From an uncultured Erythrobacter sp. (GTDB lineage: Bacteria > Pseudomonadota > Alphaproteobacteria > Sphingomonadales > Sphingomonadaceae), in NCBI GenBank assembly GCA_947500645.1, contig CANMSD010000002.1, positions 310,001-374,000 on the forward strand: a stretch of 64,000 nucleotides of DNA, in the 5' to 3' direction. Below, piece after piece: positions 13,819 to 22,286 of the stretch (positions are counted from its first letter, which is position 1; each line of letters begins with the position of its first letter). Position numbers and translations under genes: made by a program. The notes below the pieces were generated by a model that saw only the letters and a list, made by a program, of their open reading frames with translations, was not told the origin of the DNA and did not search any database.

Positions 13819-14439
13819 TTACTGCTTGTTAGCGCTCCTGCTCATCGCTTCACCGATTGTCTTGATTGCGGTGTTGGTGCTGTTGAAGAGCATGGAGAAG
13901 CGCTGCGACTCGGCGCTAAACTTGGCGGTTGCGCTTGGCTTGTCATCATCGAGCTTACCAGCCATCTTCTCAAGCTTGGCAGCTTTCGCATCCAGTTTGC
14001 GGCCCAGCGTCTCTGCGATAGCCATCAACCAGCTGCCGCCTCGACGGCTGCGTGCTTCGCGCTGCTCCTGGGTTTCGGAATTGGCGGCGAGCAGGCTGTT
14101 AAGGCCGTTATCGATGTCGCGGTTCGCCGCATTTTCGAGCATCGCGATATCGCGGAAACCCAGATTGAACGAATCTGCCACACCTCGAATGGCCTGACTC
14201 ATCTCCTGCCGTGCGAGGCCGGGCATGCCGGCGCTGGATGCAAAGGCAGATTGCGCCATGTCGATCATCGGCTGTGGAAGGCCCATGCGCTGACCAAGCT
14301 GTTGAATGAGGTTCATACCGATCTGCGCGCCGATGGTGCGCATCGCGAAACTGGCCCAGCCAGCTGGACCCATCGCAAGCTGCGCAAGGTTGATTGGGTT
14401 CATGACCGAACGAACGATGCTTCCAAGACCAAATGCCAT
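13819..14439 (-). CDS. T3SS-associated protein with needle-like C-terminal domain
   Basis: A 206-residue protein with no name I can give. Residues 137-206 align with the whole second half of SctF from this cluster: both have a tryptophan, then a Leu-Asp exactly 13 residues later, then Ala-x-Lys-x-Glu, a variable turn, Ala-Glu-Ser-x-Arg-x-Ser, and exactly 28 residues from AES to the C-terminus. The first 130 residues are an extension absent from SctF, with glycine/methionine-rich amphipathic or weakly hydrophobic stretches (MNPINLAQLAMGPAGWASFAM) reminiscent of translocator proteins. It could be an alternative needle, a tip/filament subunit or a translocator. GGGAG before the ATG supports the start. 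Confidence 0.7.
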   Translation of the reverse strand: MAFGLGSIVRSVMNPINLAQLAMGPAGWASFAMRTIGAQIGMNLIQQLGQRMGLPQPMIDMAQSAFASSAGMPGLARQEMSQAIRGVADSFNLGFRDIAMLENAANRDIDNGLNSLLAANSETQEQREARSRRGGSWLMAIAETLGRKLDAKAAKLEKMAGKLDDDKPSATAKFSAESQRFSMLFNSTNTAIKTIGEAMSRSANKQ

Positions 14440-14713
14440 TTTTCAAACTCCCACTTCGTGAAACTGTTACAAAGGCGGTTAAGCTGCCTTGAGGACTGTT
14501 GTGATCGAAGTGGGCGAGTCGGCCTATCGGCAGAATGCATAGATCGCCTCTGCAAAACGCATAGGAGCCTTCCAGCATAGGATTCCGCATCGCCTGACGC
14601 AGCCACGTAACAGCTGGTCGCCATATGCTTGTTATTATTGCCGATGTAGCGGCGAATTGCCTTCAGGGTTCGAGATGACGGAACATGTAACGTCTCAAAA
14701 ACACGGGGGAATT

Positions 14714-16366
14714 ATGATCGGAACGCGGATCGCTATCGTGGGGCTCGCCTTCGCGGCCACTTTTACAACAAGCCTGAGCGGCGAGCCGCTCTTTGCGCAG
14801 CAGCGATCCTCGACGTCGACTACCCAGCAAGACTCGATCCTGGGCGATGATTTCGCCCGCGATACCGGCGCGATCATTGTCACCGCCAGCCGCTTTGAAG
14901 ACGGCAATCTGTTTGAGCGGGTGGACATTCCCGAGGACTCCTGCCTCGCCAACGCGCCAGCCCTTGGCGAAAACGAGCCTGGCTTTGCGATCGACGCCAC
15001 GGGCATGCGCCGGGTGCGAGACCTGGAAAGGATACGCCGCAAAACCCGCGCAGGTACGATTTACATTACGGGTGGCGAGTTTGTCGGTGCCAAGATGAAG
15101 AAAGCCCGGCTTTATAATATGTGCTTCTTCGGGACCGATTTCAGCCAGACGGACTGGACTGGTTTCTCAGGATCGGGTCTCGGCTTTATCGATGTCGACC
15201 TGTCGGGCGCGCAAATGGCATCTACAAAACTGCCCTACGTTCTGATCCGCGATACCAAGCTGGCGCAAGTGGACGCTCGCCAGGCTGACTGGAGCTATGG
15301 TCGGCTTGACGGCGGATGGACCGGATCGATGCGCAATCTCGATCTGACCGGGGCCAACCTTACCAATTTCCGGATTGCTTGCGGGACCGGGCAGGATGAC
15401 GGATGCCCAACCGAGCGCGAAGGCATGTCGCTGAAAAATGCCGACCTTCGCCGTGCAAGCTTCTATGCGTTTTTCTGGCCGGAAGTCGATTTGAGCGGAG
15501 CCCGGATCGACCAGACCGAACTGGCGCTCGATCATCTGCCGAGCCTGAAAGGCGCTCGGCTGGTGGGGCCCGTCGTCTTACGATCCCCCCGCCGCGCGAT
15601 CATGCTGTTCCCCGGAGAGGTCGAACAATTGGTAGAGGGGGCCGAACAGGTCGAAGGATCATCGGACCCTTGCGAGGGAGCGCTCGCCCAGCCCGCCTTG
15701 CAACTGATCTGCAACGTGCCGGGCAGCAAGACGCGATCGCTGCTCGCGTCAGTCGCCCAACTCGAACGGCGGAGCATGGCGAAAAATGGTTATGCCCAGC
15801 GCCGCGCCGCATGGATTTCCGGACGCAACGGTTGCCTCGATCTCCCCGACGAGGATCAGCGTATAAACTGCGTAGTCGCAGCCTACGAAGCGCGGCAGGC
15901 CGATCTGCGCGGAGAAACTGGCGCTCCTTCCTGGGTGTCGGGCACAGGCTATCGCCTATTCCTGTCAAGCGAGGCGGTTTACCCAACGGCCGACGGCCAG
16001 CCCGGGCTTTATGGTCGCATTCTGCCGATCTTGCTCGATTCTGCAGTAGCCGCAGTGATTGTCAAAACCGACGGATCTAGATTTGTGAGCGCGAAGGGCG
16101 TCGCGCTCGGCGGATGTTTCTTCGAAACGGACAGGCTGGCATATGACGAGGCGAACGAAACCCTCAACTTCGCACGCCAACCGCGCCGCCGCCGCAGAGC
16201 GATGATCATGGAAGAACCGCTGCTAAGCTTCGCCGGGCAAAGCGCAACGGTGCGCGAAGAAGGGCTGGCCCGTATCGAGAATTGCTCTTCACGCAGCGAC
16301 TTTCCGCGCCTTGAAGAGCTCGAACTCGACAGCAATTTGCTGGAGAGCATGTGGGAGCGGTTCTGA
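14714..16366 (+). CDS. Exported pentapeptide-repeat / LprI-like protein
   Basis: A 550-residue exported protein with a signal peptide ending near PLFAQ-QRS. Residues about 105-300 contain pentapeptide-like repeats that build a right-handed beta helix (LSGAQMAST, LTGANLTNF, LKNADLRRASF, LSGARIDQT). After that a cysteine pattern with NGCLDLPDEDQRINCVVAAYEARQADL is like the LprI lysozyme-inhibitor type domain. The last 140 residues are unassigned. It is divergently oriented from the needle-like gene and upstream of the lipase, so it may belong to the T3SS island. The GGGGG site precedes the ATG at 14714; a longer frame opens at 14657. Role unknown; an envelope-protective or immunity role is only a guess. 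Confidence 0.65.
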   Translation: MIGTRIAIVGLAFAATFTTSLSGEPLFAQQRSSTSTTQQDSILGDDFARDTGAIIVTASRFEDGNLFERVDIPEDSCLANAPALGENEPGFAIDATGMRRVRDLERIRRKTRAGTIYITGGEFVGAKMKKARLYNMCFFGTDFSQTDWTGFSGSGLGFIDVDLSGAQMASTKLPYVLIRDTKLAQVDARQADWSYGRLDGGWTGSMRNLDLTGANLTNFRIACGTGQDDGCPTEREGMSLKNADLRRASFYAFFWPEVDLSGARIDQTELALDHLPSLKGARLVGPVVLRSPRRAIMLFPGEVEQLVEGAEQVEGSSDPCEGALAQPALQLICNVPGSKTRSLLASVAQLERRSMAKNGYAQRRAAWISGRNGCLDLPDEDQRINCVVAAYEARQADLRGETGAPSWVSGTGYRLFLSSEAVYPTADGQPGLYGRILPILLDSAVAAVIVKTDGSRFVSAKGVALGGCFFETDRLAYDEANETLNFARQPRRRRRAMIMEEPLLSFAGQSATVREEGLARIENCSSRSDFPRLEELELDSNLLESMWERF

Positions 16367-16391
16367 CACCGATCTAATCCAGCTCATCCGC

Positions 16392-16408
16392 CTATACGAA
16401 ACGTATAG
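16392..16408. promoter_or_regulatory. Perfect palindrome upstream of the lipase gene
   Basis: CTATACG-AAA-CGTATAG, seven-base arms with a three-base centre, about 70 bases before the lipase start. The same half-site occurs upstream of the nuclease toxin gene (35072-35078). A regulator-binding site is plausible. Confidence 0.4.
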
Positions 16409-16478
16409 AGACACCTCGCTCGCCGGGTGGCATGTCGCATAGATTGTGAGCGCCGATCTTCGGCTTGTGGAGCAAGTG

Positions 16479-17444
16479 ATGGAAACCAATCGTGTGAACG
16501 ATTTCGCCGCGGAAAGGCGGCAGGACATTGCGATCAACACGCAGCCATCACCGCTGGTCGCCGCCAGCGATGCCCGCATTGCCGCCGCTCGCGTTGCTCT
16601 TACCGGAGCTGGCCCAGCTGCAACTTTCCGCGTCCAGCACGAGCAAGCCGTTCCGCAAACCGTTGCGGGCAATCCGACGCCGGTCGGTGAAACAGTTGCA
16701 ACGGGAGCGCCGCCGCCGCCAACCACCCGCGAGCTCGCCGCTCTTGCGACCGACGTCTACACGCCGGGCACAGCACCGCCCGCCGGTTGGGATATCGCGA
16801 CAAGCGCGCAAGTTGCAGAGCTCGGTTTGAGCGAATCCATGCTTTCTTCGCCGACCACTGACTTCAGTGCCGAAGTTTACGCGCGCGAGATCGCCGGACA
16901 GACGAGCTATGTCGTCGCGTTCAGGGGCACGCAAAGTGGCGCGGATTGGCGCGGCAATATCCAGCAGGGTGTTGGTCTTCGCACCGACTACTACAATCGC
17001 GCGCTGGAAATCGGGGAGCGGCTGGTCGTGCCGAATGGTACGCGGGTAACGCTCACCGGGCATTCGCTTGGCGGAGGCCTTGCCTCGGCAGCCTCCACAG
17101 CCTCGGAACTCGATGCAACGACCTTCAACGCAGCGGGCCTGTCCGCCCCAACGCTGACGGAGGCACGAGCCATCGCTGGCGCCGACGGCCAGATTGACGT
17201 GCCGGATATCAGTGCGTTTTATGTCCGCGGGGAGATATTGTCGACTTTGCAGGATGGCGGCGATCGGATGATCGGTGCGATCCTCGGCGGGGTAACCGGC
17301 GCGCGTCACTTCGATATGCCGGAGGCGGTTGGCAACCGGATAGAGCTCGATCCCGTGCGCCCGGACGGAATGCGATGGTATCAGGATCACGCGATCAGCC
17401 GACATGGCATGGCCTATGTCAATTCCAGCCTCGCCGCTCAGTGA
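16479..17444 (+). CDS. Lipase-like effector (class 3 lipase / alpha-beta hydrolase)
   Basis: A 321-residue protein without a signal peptide. The first 80 residues are Ser/Thr/Gln/Pro/Ala-rich and probably disordered, as expected for a secretion signal plus linker. Residues 85-300 are a class 3 lipase-type hydrolase: YVVAFRGTQSGADWRGN, the nucleophile elbow GHSLGGG with Ser196, and a DHAISRHGM segment near the end that could supply the histidine. Its likely substrates are membrane lipids. GGAG six bases before the ATG at 16479 favours that start; a GTG at 16446 would add 11 residues. It is followed after 41 bases by an exported ankyrin protein, the arrangement of a toxin and its periplasmic immunity protein. 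Confidence 0.8.
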   Translation: METNRVNDFAAERRQDIAINTQPSPLVAASDARIAAARVALTGAGPAATFRVQHEQAVPQTVAGNPTPVGETVATGAPPPPTTRELAALATDVYTPGTAPPAGWDIATSAQVAELGLSESMLSSPTTDFSAEVYAREIAGQTSYVVAFRGTQSGADWRGNIQQGVGLRTDYYNRALEIGERLVVPNGTRVTLTGHSLGGGLASAASTASELDATTFNAAGLSAPTLTEARAIAGADGQIDVPDISAFYVRGEILSTLQDGGDRMIGAILGGVTGARHFDMPEAVGNRIELDPVRPDGMRWYQDHAISRHGMAYVNSSLAAQ

Positions 17445-17485
17445 CTTGGCGAAAGGCCCGAGCCTCCTTATAGTTCGCCGCTGAT

Positions 17486-18406
17486 ATGCGCCGCGCGCCA
17501 GCCATTTCCCTTGTCGCCATGGCCATCGCAACTTCTACCGGGAGCTGCTCTGCTTTGAGCGAGACCACATCCTGCTACACCCGCTCGCAGCCACAGCTTC
17601 CCGACCGGCAGAAAGTGCGTCCGCATCTGAGCAATGGCGAAGAGGGAAGACGCCTGTTCGATGCCGTGAACGAGGGCAATATTTCACGGGTGGAGGAAAT
17701 GATCCGCGCCAACCCGCGCCTGCTGTCTACGCACCGTGTCTTGGCAGCGAACGAGCGCTCCAGAAGCGGAAATAGTGGCGGCTTACTTACTTTCGCTGTC
17801 GCCAATTGTGACGCACGGATGCTTGGCGCGCTTCTTGAGCTTGGGATTGATCCGGACGGCATCCCGCCGGGCCTGGCGCTTACCTATGCCGTGCTGGCCG
17901 ACGATCCAACAATGGCTGCCATGCTGCTGCAAGCGGGCGCTTCTGCCGATGCGAGCACGCCGACCGGATCAACCCCGCTCAAGGAGGTGCTCTATTTCGA
18001 GCGCCCGGACGCGGTCGACCTGTTGGTGCGAGGCGGAGCCGATGTGAACCGGCCAGACGTCGTTGGTGCGACGCCGCTCGAGCTGACGCTAACCTTCCAG
18101 GATTTTCGCTCTGCTGAGGTGTTGCTGAAAGCGGGCGCGAACCCGTGGCTGGTTGGCAATAAGGGCAAGCTGCCAGCGGCGCTCCTGACTGCCGAAGCCA
18201 AAGAGAGTGCGGATGAACCGCAGCGGCTCAAACTGCTTGAGATGGTCCGGGCGCAGAGCACGATCTGGCCGCCTCCATCGCCCGAGGAAGTACGCCAGGG
18301 TTTCCTGCATGGAGCATGGCCGGACGCCGCGATGAAGGAAGCGGGTTTTGTCGCCACGCCGGAAGCCATGAAGTCCATGAACCTCGTCGATCAGGCCGGG
18401 AAGTAG
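17486..18406 (+). CDS. Exported ankyrin-repeat protein, candidate immunity to the lipase
   Basis: A 306-residue protein. It begins with an export signal (MRRAPAISLVAMAIATSTGSC); the cysteine at residue 21 could be lipidated but the lipobox is weak. Residues about 55-260 carry ankyrin-type repeats, best seen in LLTFAVANCDARMLGALLELG, LTYAVLADDPTMAAMLLQAGA, EVLYFERPDAVDLLVRGGADVN and LTFQDFRSAEVLLKAGANP. Ankyrin-repeat proteins located in the periplasm are a known type of immunity partner for lipase effectors in other secretion systems. The gene sits directly downstream of the lipase and seven bases before the next gene, so all three are probably one operon. Target binding is inferred from context only. 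Confidence 0.7.
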   Translation: MRRAPAISLVAMAIATSTGSCSALSETTSCYTRSQPQLPDRQKVRPHLSNGEEGRRLFDAVNEGNISRVEEMIRANPRLLSTHRVLAANERSRSGNSGGLLTFAVANCDARMLGALLELGIDPDGIPPGLALTYAVLADDPTMAAMLLQAGASADASTPTGSTPLKEVLYFERPDAVDLLVRGGADVNRPDVVGATPLELTLTFQDFRSAEVLLKAGANPWLVGNKGKLPAALLTAEAKESADEPQRLKLLEMVRAQSTIWPPPSPEEVRQGFLHGAWPDAAMKEAGFVATPEAMKSMNLVDQAGK

Positions 18407-18413
18407 GCGCGCG

Positions 18414-18878
18414 ATGGTCGGCTCGATCAGACCCACAGGCATCGGCGCAGTTTCCGCCGTTTCCGGCAGATCGAGCGGCGGCGGCAGTCGCACGGGCGGC
18501 GCGCTCAGCAAGCTTGCGAACCGCATCGCCGGGCGCGTTGCGCGCGAGTTTCGTATGTTCGAGGACGAGCAGGACCGCGGCGATGACAGGCCACCGCGCG
18601 AAGGCGAGGACCTCTACGAAATTCGCGAGGTCGCGCGAGAGCTCGCTGCCGACCTCCACGCCCGCCCGACCGACGAAGGGCGGCTTGCAAGGTCGCTAGG
18701 TGCCTTTGCGCAAGAAAGCGCTTCCTTGCTGGCAGCGCGCCCGGAGGCGGCCTCACTCGACACGATCGCGCATATGATCGCAGCGCATGAGCAATCGCCT
18801 GAAGGCGAGACGATCGACCGTGCCGTAGGTCAGATCGATCAGACGGTTTTGGGAATTTCGGAGAGCCGTCCGCGCTGA
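18414..18878 (+). CDS. 154-residue protein of the lipase operon
   Basis: An unrecognised protein. Residues 1-30 are rich in Ser, Gly and Arg and look disordered, then a helical, strongly charged region runs to the end (EDLYEIREVARELAADLHARP, RLARSLGAFAQESASLL). It starts seven bases after the ankyrin gene and its last 40 bases overlap the 3' end of sctP on the other strand. Its size, helicity and place would suit a secreted T3SS accessory protein, chaperone or regulator; none of these can be shown. The polarity of the first 30 residues is like that of secreted substrates. Confidence 0.55.
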   Translation: MVGSIRPTGIGAVSAVSGRSSGGGSRTGGALSKLANRIAGRVAREFRMFEDEQDRGDDRPPREGEDLYEIREVARELAADLHARPTDEGRLARSLGAFAQESASLLAARPEAASLDTIAHMIAAHEQSPEGETIDRAVGQIDQTVLGISESRPR

Positions 18879-19513
18879 GCACCGCGCGACTTCTCGAACT
18901 CAAGCGATGCAATCTTCAGACGCCGCCGATCGAGGCCGTGCAGCAATGCCAATTGCGCGTAGCCTGCGCGCAAAGCGTTGAGCTTCGGATCAAGGCCAGC
19001 GATGCGAATCGCGATGCTTCCATCAGCCTGGCGTTGCAGATGCGCGCCCTGAGCGAGCGCGCCGGGGGGAAAAGTGATCTCGACAGCCGGCTTGCTTGCA
19101 CTGGGCCAGCTCTCGGCAATCTGCGCCGCCATCCGCTCCAATATCGCGCTGTCGGCCGTATTTACGGTAGCTTGATTGCCAAGAGCTTGCGGCTCGCCGC
19201 CCTTCAGAATCCGCGCCATATCCGCGCGGGCAAGGTCCCCTTCGCTCTGCTGCCCGTTTTGCCCTGAGAGACTGTCAAAATCGCTCGCATTCGAACGCTG
19301 GGAAACTGATTTGCCACCGCTCTCCTCACCGCGCGCCGATGCCCTGCTGCCATCCTCGTTGGCGCGATCCATCTTGGCGGAGAAGCGCTCGCCCAATGTG
19401 CGTGTTTCAGCCTGACGTCGCGGCGGTTCATTACTCGTTTGCGGCTGCCGAGCTTGCTGGTTCGACGAAGCGGCAGAAGGCTCGCGCGATGATGTTGAGG
19501 AAGGCGGTGTCAT
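18839..19513 (-). CDS. sctP: T3SS needle-length regulator-like protein
   Basis: Last gene of the minus-strand T3SS operon, 224 residues. The first 95 residues are Ser/Gln/Arg-rich and disordered. The C-terminal part (about 120-224: VEITFPPGALAQGAHLQRQADGSIAIRIAG and a helical end) has the look of the FliK/YscP-type substrate-specificity domain, though it lacks an unmistakable motif. Assignment rests mostly on position directly after sctO, as in many T3SS operons, and on this architecture. Its start overlaps the sctO stop by four bases. Confidence 0.6.
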   Translation of the reverse strand: MTPPSSTSSREPSAASSNQQARQPQTSNEPPRRQAETRTLGERFSAKMDRANEDGSRASARGEESGGKSVSQRSNASDFDSLSGQNGQQSEGDLARADMARILKGGEPQALGNQATVNTADSAILERMAAQIAESWPSASKPAVEITFPPGALAQGAHLQRQADGSIAIRIAGLDPKLNALRAGYAQLALLHGLDRRRLKIASLEFEKSRGAQRGRLSEIPKTV

Positions 19514-19944
19514 CGGCGGGCCTCCTCGGAAGCTTCGTCTGCCAAAATCTCGCGCCTATGCGCTTGGGCAGCTCGCTCAGCCTTCAGCTTCTCGCCGAAG
19601 ATATTCGTTTGCTCGACGGTGCGCTCATGCACGCGCCGGGTTTCGGTCAAATGCGTGCGAGACTCGCTCAATCGCTCATAAGCATCCGCGCGCTGCGCTT
19701 TTGCATCGTCGCAGTTCTGTTCCGTGACCTGTCGCCACAGCAGCGCTTGCGGATCTGCCGGATTCGAAAGCAGCATGAATTCTGCATTCGCCTGCCGTTC
19801 CTTCTCAAGGCAATAGATGTCGTGAGCCTGCTGCGCCTCTGCGGTCTTCTCAGCCTCTACTGCTTTCGCCTCCCGCCGTAACCGCTCCGCACGTCGTTCG
19901 CGAAGCTCGGCAATGCGTGTCGCTTGCTGCAATTGACCGCTCAC
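19510..19944 (-). CDS. sctO: T3SS central stalk protein (YscO/FliJ type)
   Basis: A 144-residue, highly charged, almost wholly helical protein, expected to form the two-stranded coiled coil that sits in the centre of the SctN hexamer and helps couple ATP hydrolysis to export. Two long helices are seen (about 5-60 and 80-140; e.g. RIAELRERRAERLRREAK). Sequence conservation in this family is poor, so the call depends on size, coiled-coil content and place between sctN and sctP. Overlaps both neighbours by four bases. Confidence 0.7.
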   Translation of the reverse strand: MSGQLQQATRIAELRERRAERLRREAKAVEAEKTAEAQQAHDIYCLEKERQANAEFMLLSNPADPQALLWRQVTEQNCDDAKAQRADAYERLSESRTHLTETRRVHERTVEQTNIFGEKLKAERAAQAHRREILADEASEEARR

Positions 19945-21257
19945 AGGATGGCCTCCCCGATCGCGCGCAACCTCGCCAGACTGGTAGCCTGGTCGCTTGC
20001 CTCATCGGCGCGCTGGCACAAGTACGTCTCGATTGCCTCGCGCTGCTGAAGGGCGGCATCGGCGAGTGGATCCTGACCTGATTGATACTCGCCCATCTGC
20101 AGGAGCAGCTCGATTTCCGAAAGCTTGGCAAGCATCGCGCGAACGGCCTCAGCTGCCGCGATCTGGCCCGGCCCGGAAAGTTTGCGGAACAGCCGTGATT
20201 GGCTGCTCGCGATATCAATCGCTGGGAAATGACCACGCGCCGCAAGCTTGCGTGACAGATGTATATGTCCATCCAAAAGCGAACGGACCTCTTCACCGAC
20301 GGGATCTTCTTCCTCGCCTTCGGTCAGCACCGTGTAGAGCGCGGTGATCGCTCCCTGCTCATTCGTGCCGGCGCGCTCGAACAGGCGCGGAAGCTCGGCA
20401 AAAACGGATGGCGGCAGTCCGCGCCGCACAGCCGGTTCACCAGCCGCGAGGCCGATCTCTCGCAAGGCCCGCGCATAGCGCGTGACGCTATCCATCAGCA
20501 GCATCACATGCTTGCCCTGCGCTCGGAAACCTTCGGCAATGGCCGTTGCCGCGCGCGCCGCCCGCACACGCTCCATAGCCGGACGATCCGAGGTTGCGAC
20601 AACGACCACAGAACGCGCCAGGCCTTCATCGCCCAGCGTATCTGCAATGAATTCGCGCACTTCGCGGCCGCGCTCACCGATCAGGCCGATCACAATCGCA
20701 TCGGCCCTCGCCCGCCGCGCCAGCATGGCCAGCAAAGTCGATTTGCCGCCGCCAGCGGCTGCGAAAATGCCCATACGCTGGCCAACACCAAGCGTGAGCA
20801 GGCCATCGACAGCGCGCACACCGCTTTCCAGCGGCACTTCAATGGTTGGTCGCTCCATCGGAGAGGGCGGTGGAGCGACCAGAGGACGATCAGGTGTGAG
20901 CGAGACAGGTCCTGCGCCATCGATCGGCGCGCCGTTCGCATCCACCACCCGGCCCAACAAACTGTCATTGGCTGGAATGCGGTCGGCCATTTCGCGCAAG
21001 ATGACTTCGGCATCGGCGTGCAATCCGCGCAGTTCGCCAAGCGGCGTGAGCAGCATCACCTCGCCATCGAATCCGACGATCTCTGCTTTGAGCACATCCT
21101 CGCTGTGCGCCGCCGCGATTTCCATCACATCGCCGATCCGCCCGCGCGCGCCGCGCACTCGCAGGGTGGTTCCAACCGCGCCCACCAGCCGACCACGCTG
21201 CTCAAACAGTGGACTGCGCAGGCTATCCAGCAGCTGAGAGACGTTGGCGTCAGACAT
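19941..21257 (-). CDS. sctN: T3SS ATPase
   Basis: F1-type ATPase of the secretion apparatus, 438 residues, acting at the cytoplasmic base to unfold and release substrates. Walker A is AAAGGGKST (about 166-174; the usual form in FliI/SctN is GSGVGKS, so the two alanines are a mild variation), Walker B is VMLLMDSVTRYARA, and the segment GLPPSVFAELPRLFERAGT is typical of the family. Start at 21257 (MSDANVSQLL) overlaps the sctL end by eight bases; a frame 21 bases longer exists. Flanked by sctL and sctO. Confidence 0.95.
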   Translation of the reverse strand: MSDANVSQLLDSLRSPLFEQRGRLVGAVGTTLRVRGARGRIGDVMEIAAAHSEDVLKAEIVGFDGEVMLLTPLGELRGLHADAEVILREMADRIPANDSLLGRVVDANGAPIDGAGPVSLTPDRPLVAPPPSPMERPTIEVPLESGVRAVDGLLTLGVGQRMGIFAAAGGGKSTLLAMLARRARADAIVIGLIGERGREVREFIADTLGDEGLARSVVVVATSDRPAMERVRAARAATAIAEGFRAQGKHVMLLMDSVTRYARALREIGLAAGEPAVRRGLPPSVFAELPRLFERAGTNEQGAITALYTVLTEGEEEDPVGEEVRSLLDGHIHLSRKLAARGHFPAIDIASSQSRLFRKLSGPGQIAAAEAVRAMLAKLSEIELLLQMGEYQSGQDPLADAALQQREAIETYLCQRADEASDQATSLARLRAIGEAIL

Positions 21258-21846
21258 GCGCTTCGTGCGCGCTAGCATTCCAGCGCGCTCTCAAAGCATC
21301 CATCTGGGTTTCAAGATCGGCGATGATTCTGCCGTCATCGACTTCGATCCGGCATCCCATTGGCATCAGGCTGGGATCGCCTTCGACCAGATTGGCGTTA
21401 TCGTCCGACAAGTTCGCCTGAACCGCTTCGACCCATTGCGGCGCAACGACAATCCGCACAGGCGTAGCGCCGGAACGATGCAGAGATTCGCGAACCAGTC
21501 CCAAGACTGTTTCGGCGTCATCTCGCGCTCCGATCAGCTGCTCAACCGCCTCCATTGCGGCGATACTGGCTGCGCGTTCGCGGCGCTTGTCTTCGGCGAC
21601 AAGCTGATCCTGCAAATGCGCAATGCAGTCTGCGAGCACATCGCGCATCTCAAGCAAAGCTTGCTCGCGACCTTCACGATAGCCCTCTTCACGGGCGCGA
21701 TCGGCCTCTGTGCTGGCCCGCTCGGAAATGCTCTTCGCCTGATCGAGCAGCTCCGCGCTCTCACGAAAATCGCCGACTTTGTCGCGAGAAATACGCGCCG
21801 ACGAGGCTCGAACCAGGGCATCTCCGCACAAGACAAACTCGCTCAT
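21250..21846 (-). CDS. sctL: T3SS stator protein (YscL/HrpE/FliH type)
   Basis: A 198-residue protein that links the ATPase to the cytoplasmic sorting platform. It has the charged helical N-terminal half (EGYREGREQALLEMRDVL), resembling F-ATPase subunit b, followed by the delta-like C-terminal domain with VRIVVAPQWVEAVQ and the sequence MPMGCRIEVDDGRIIADLETQMDAL, typical of FliH/SctL. Overlaps sctK by four bases and sctN by eight. Confidence 0.9.
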   Translation of the reverse strand: MSEFVLCGDALVRASSARISRDKVGDFRESAELLDQAKSISERASTEADRAREEGYREGREQALLEMRDVLADCIAHLQDQLVAEDKRRERAASIAAMEAVEQLIGARDDAETVLGLVRESLHRSGATPVRIVVAPQWVEAVQANLSDDNANLVEGDPSLMPMGCRIEVDDGRIIADLETQMDALRARWNASAHEAHV

Positions 21847-22286
21847 AGGGAGGCCTCGCTCGGTTGTTCGCTTGCGATGATTTCCGCAGCCATTTCGGCC
21901 AGATGCGCCACTTCAGGCCTGCGCGTCGCCTCTTCGATCAGCACTTCGCCTTGCTCGATCAGCTCGAACGGGGTCGGCAGGCTTTCCGGTGGGTGAGGAA
22001 GATGCAATTCTTGGATGTTCATTTCGCACACCCGATCAAACCGCTCCTCGCCGACGAATTGGGCCAAAGTCGCCAGCCTTTGACCGTTCAATTCCGCATC
22101 AACGACGGACCGAGAATTGAGCAGCGCCAGCACCGCAGCGAGATCGTTGTGCTGATCTTGCGCTGCATGGCTCCAGGCCGGAGGATCGACCAATTCGGCA
22201 AAGCTGGGTACGCACTCGCCCCGCAGGCGCGCGGCAAATCGCTGCGCTCGCGCAGGTAGCGCCTCGTCGAGAGCGTCAGCGCCCAT
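21843..22286 (-). CDS. sctK: T3SS sorting-platform protein, SctK-like
   Basis: A 147-residue protein placed between sctJ and sctL, where sctK is found in many T3SS operons. No motif is definitive; residues 25-110 are helical with a repeated Leu/Ala pattern (LAAVLALLNSRSVVDAEL, LATLAQFVGEERFDRV). SctK adaptors link the sorting-platform pods to the SctD cytoplasmic domain. It overlaps sctJ by 11 bases and sctL by four. It is shorter than the 200 or more residues of YscK, so it may be a minimal version. Confidence 0.5.
   Translation of the reverse strand: MGADALDEALPARAQRFAARLRGECVPSFAELVDPPAWSHAAQDQHNDLAAVLALLNSRSVVDAELNGQRLATLAQFVGEERFDRVCEMNIQELHLPHPPESLPTPFELIEQGEVLIEEATRRPEVAHLAEMAAEIIASEQPSEASL

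Noticed and set aside
14537-14580. Three GCATAG copies upstream of the pentapeptide gene
   Set aside because: Spacing is irregular (22 and 16 bases), and the hexamer also occurs elsewhere by chance, e.g. near 16437.
16479-18406. The lipase-ankyrin pair as a type VI secretion module
   Set aside because: No VgrG, Hcp, PAAR or other type VI gene was seen in the window, so the T3SS is the nearest export route. This cannot exclude a remote type VI system.
20259-21275. Open frame of 338 codons opposite sctN
   Set aside because: Shadow of the ATPase gene; the family is unmistakable on the minus strand.
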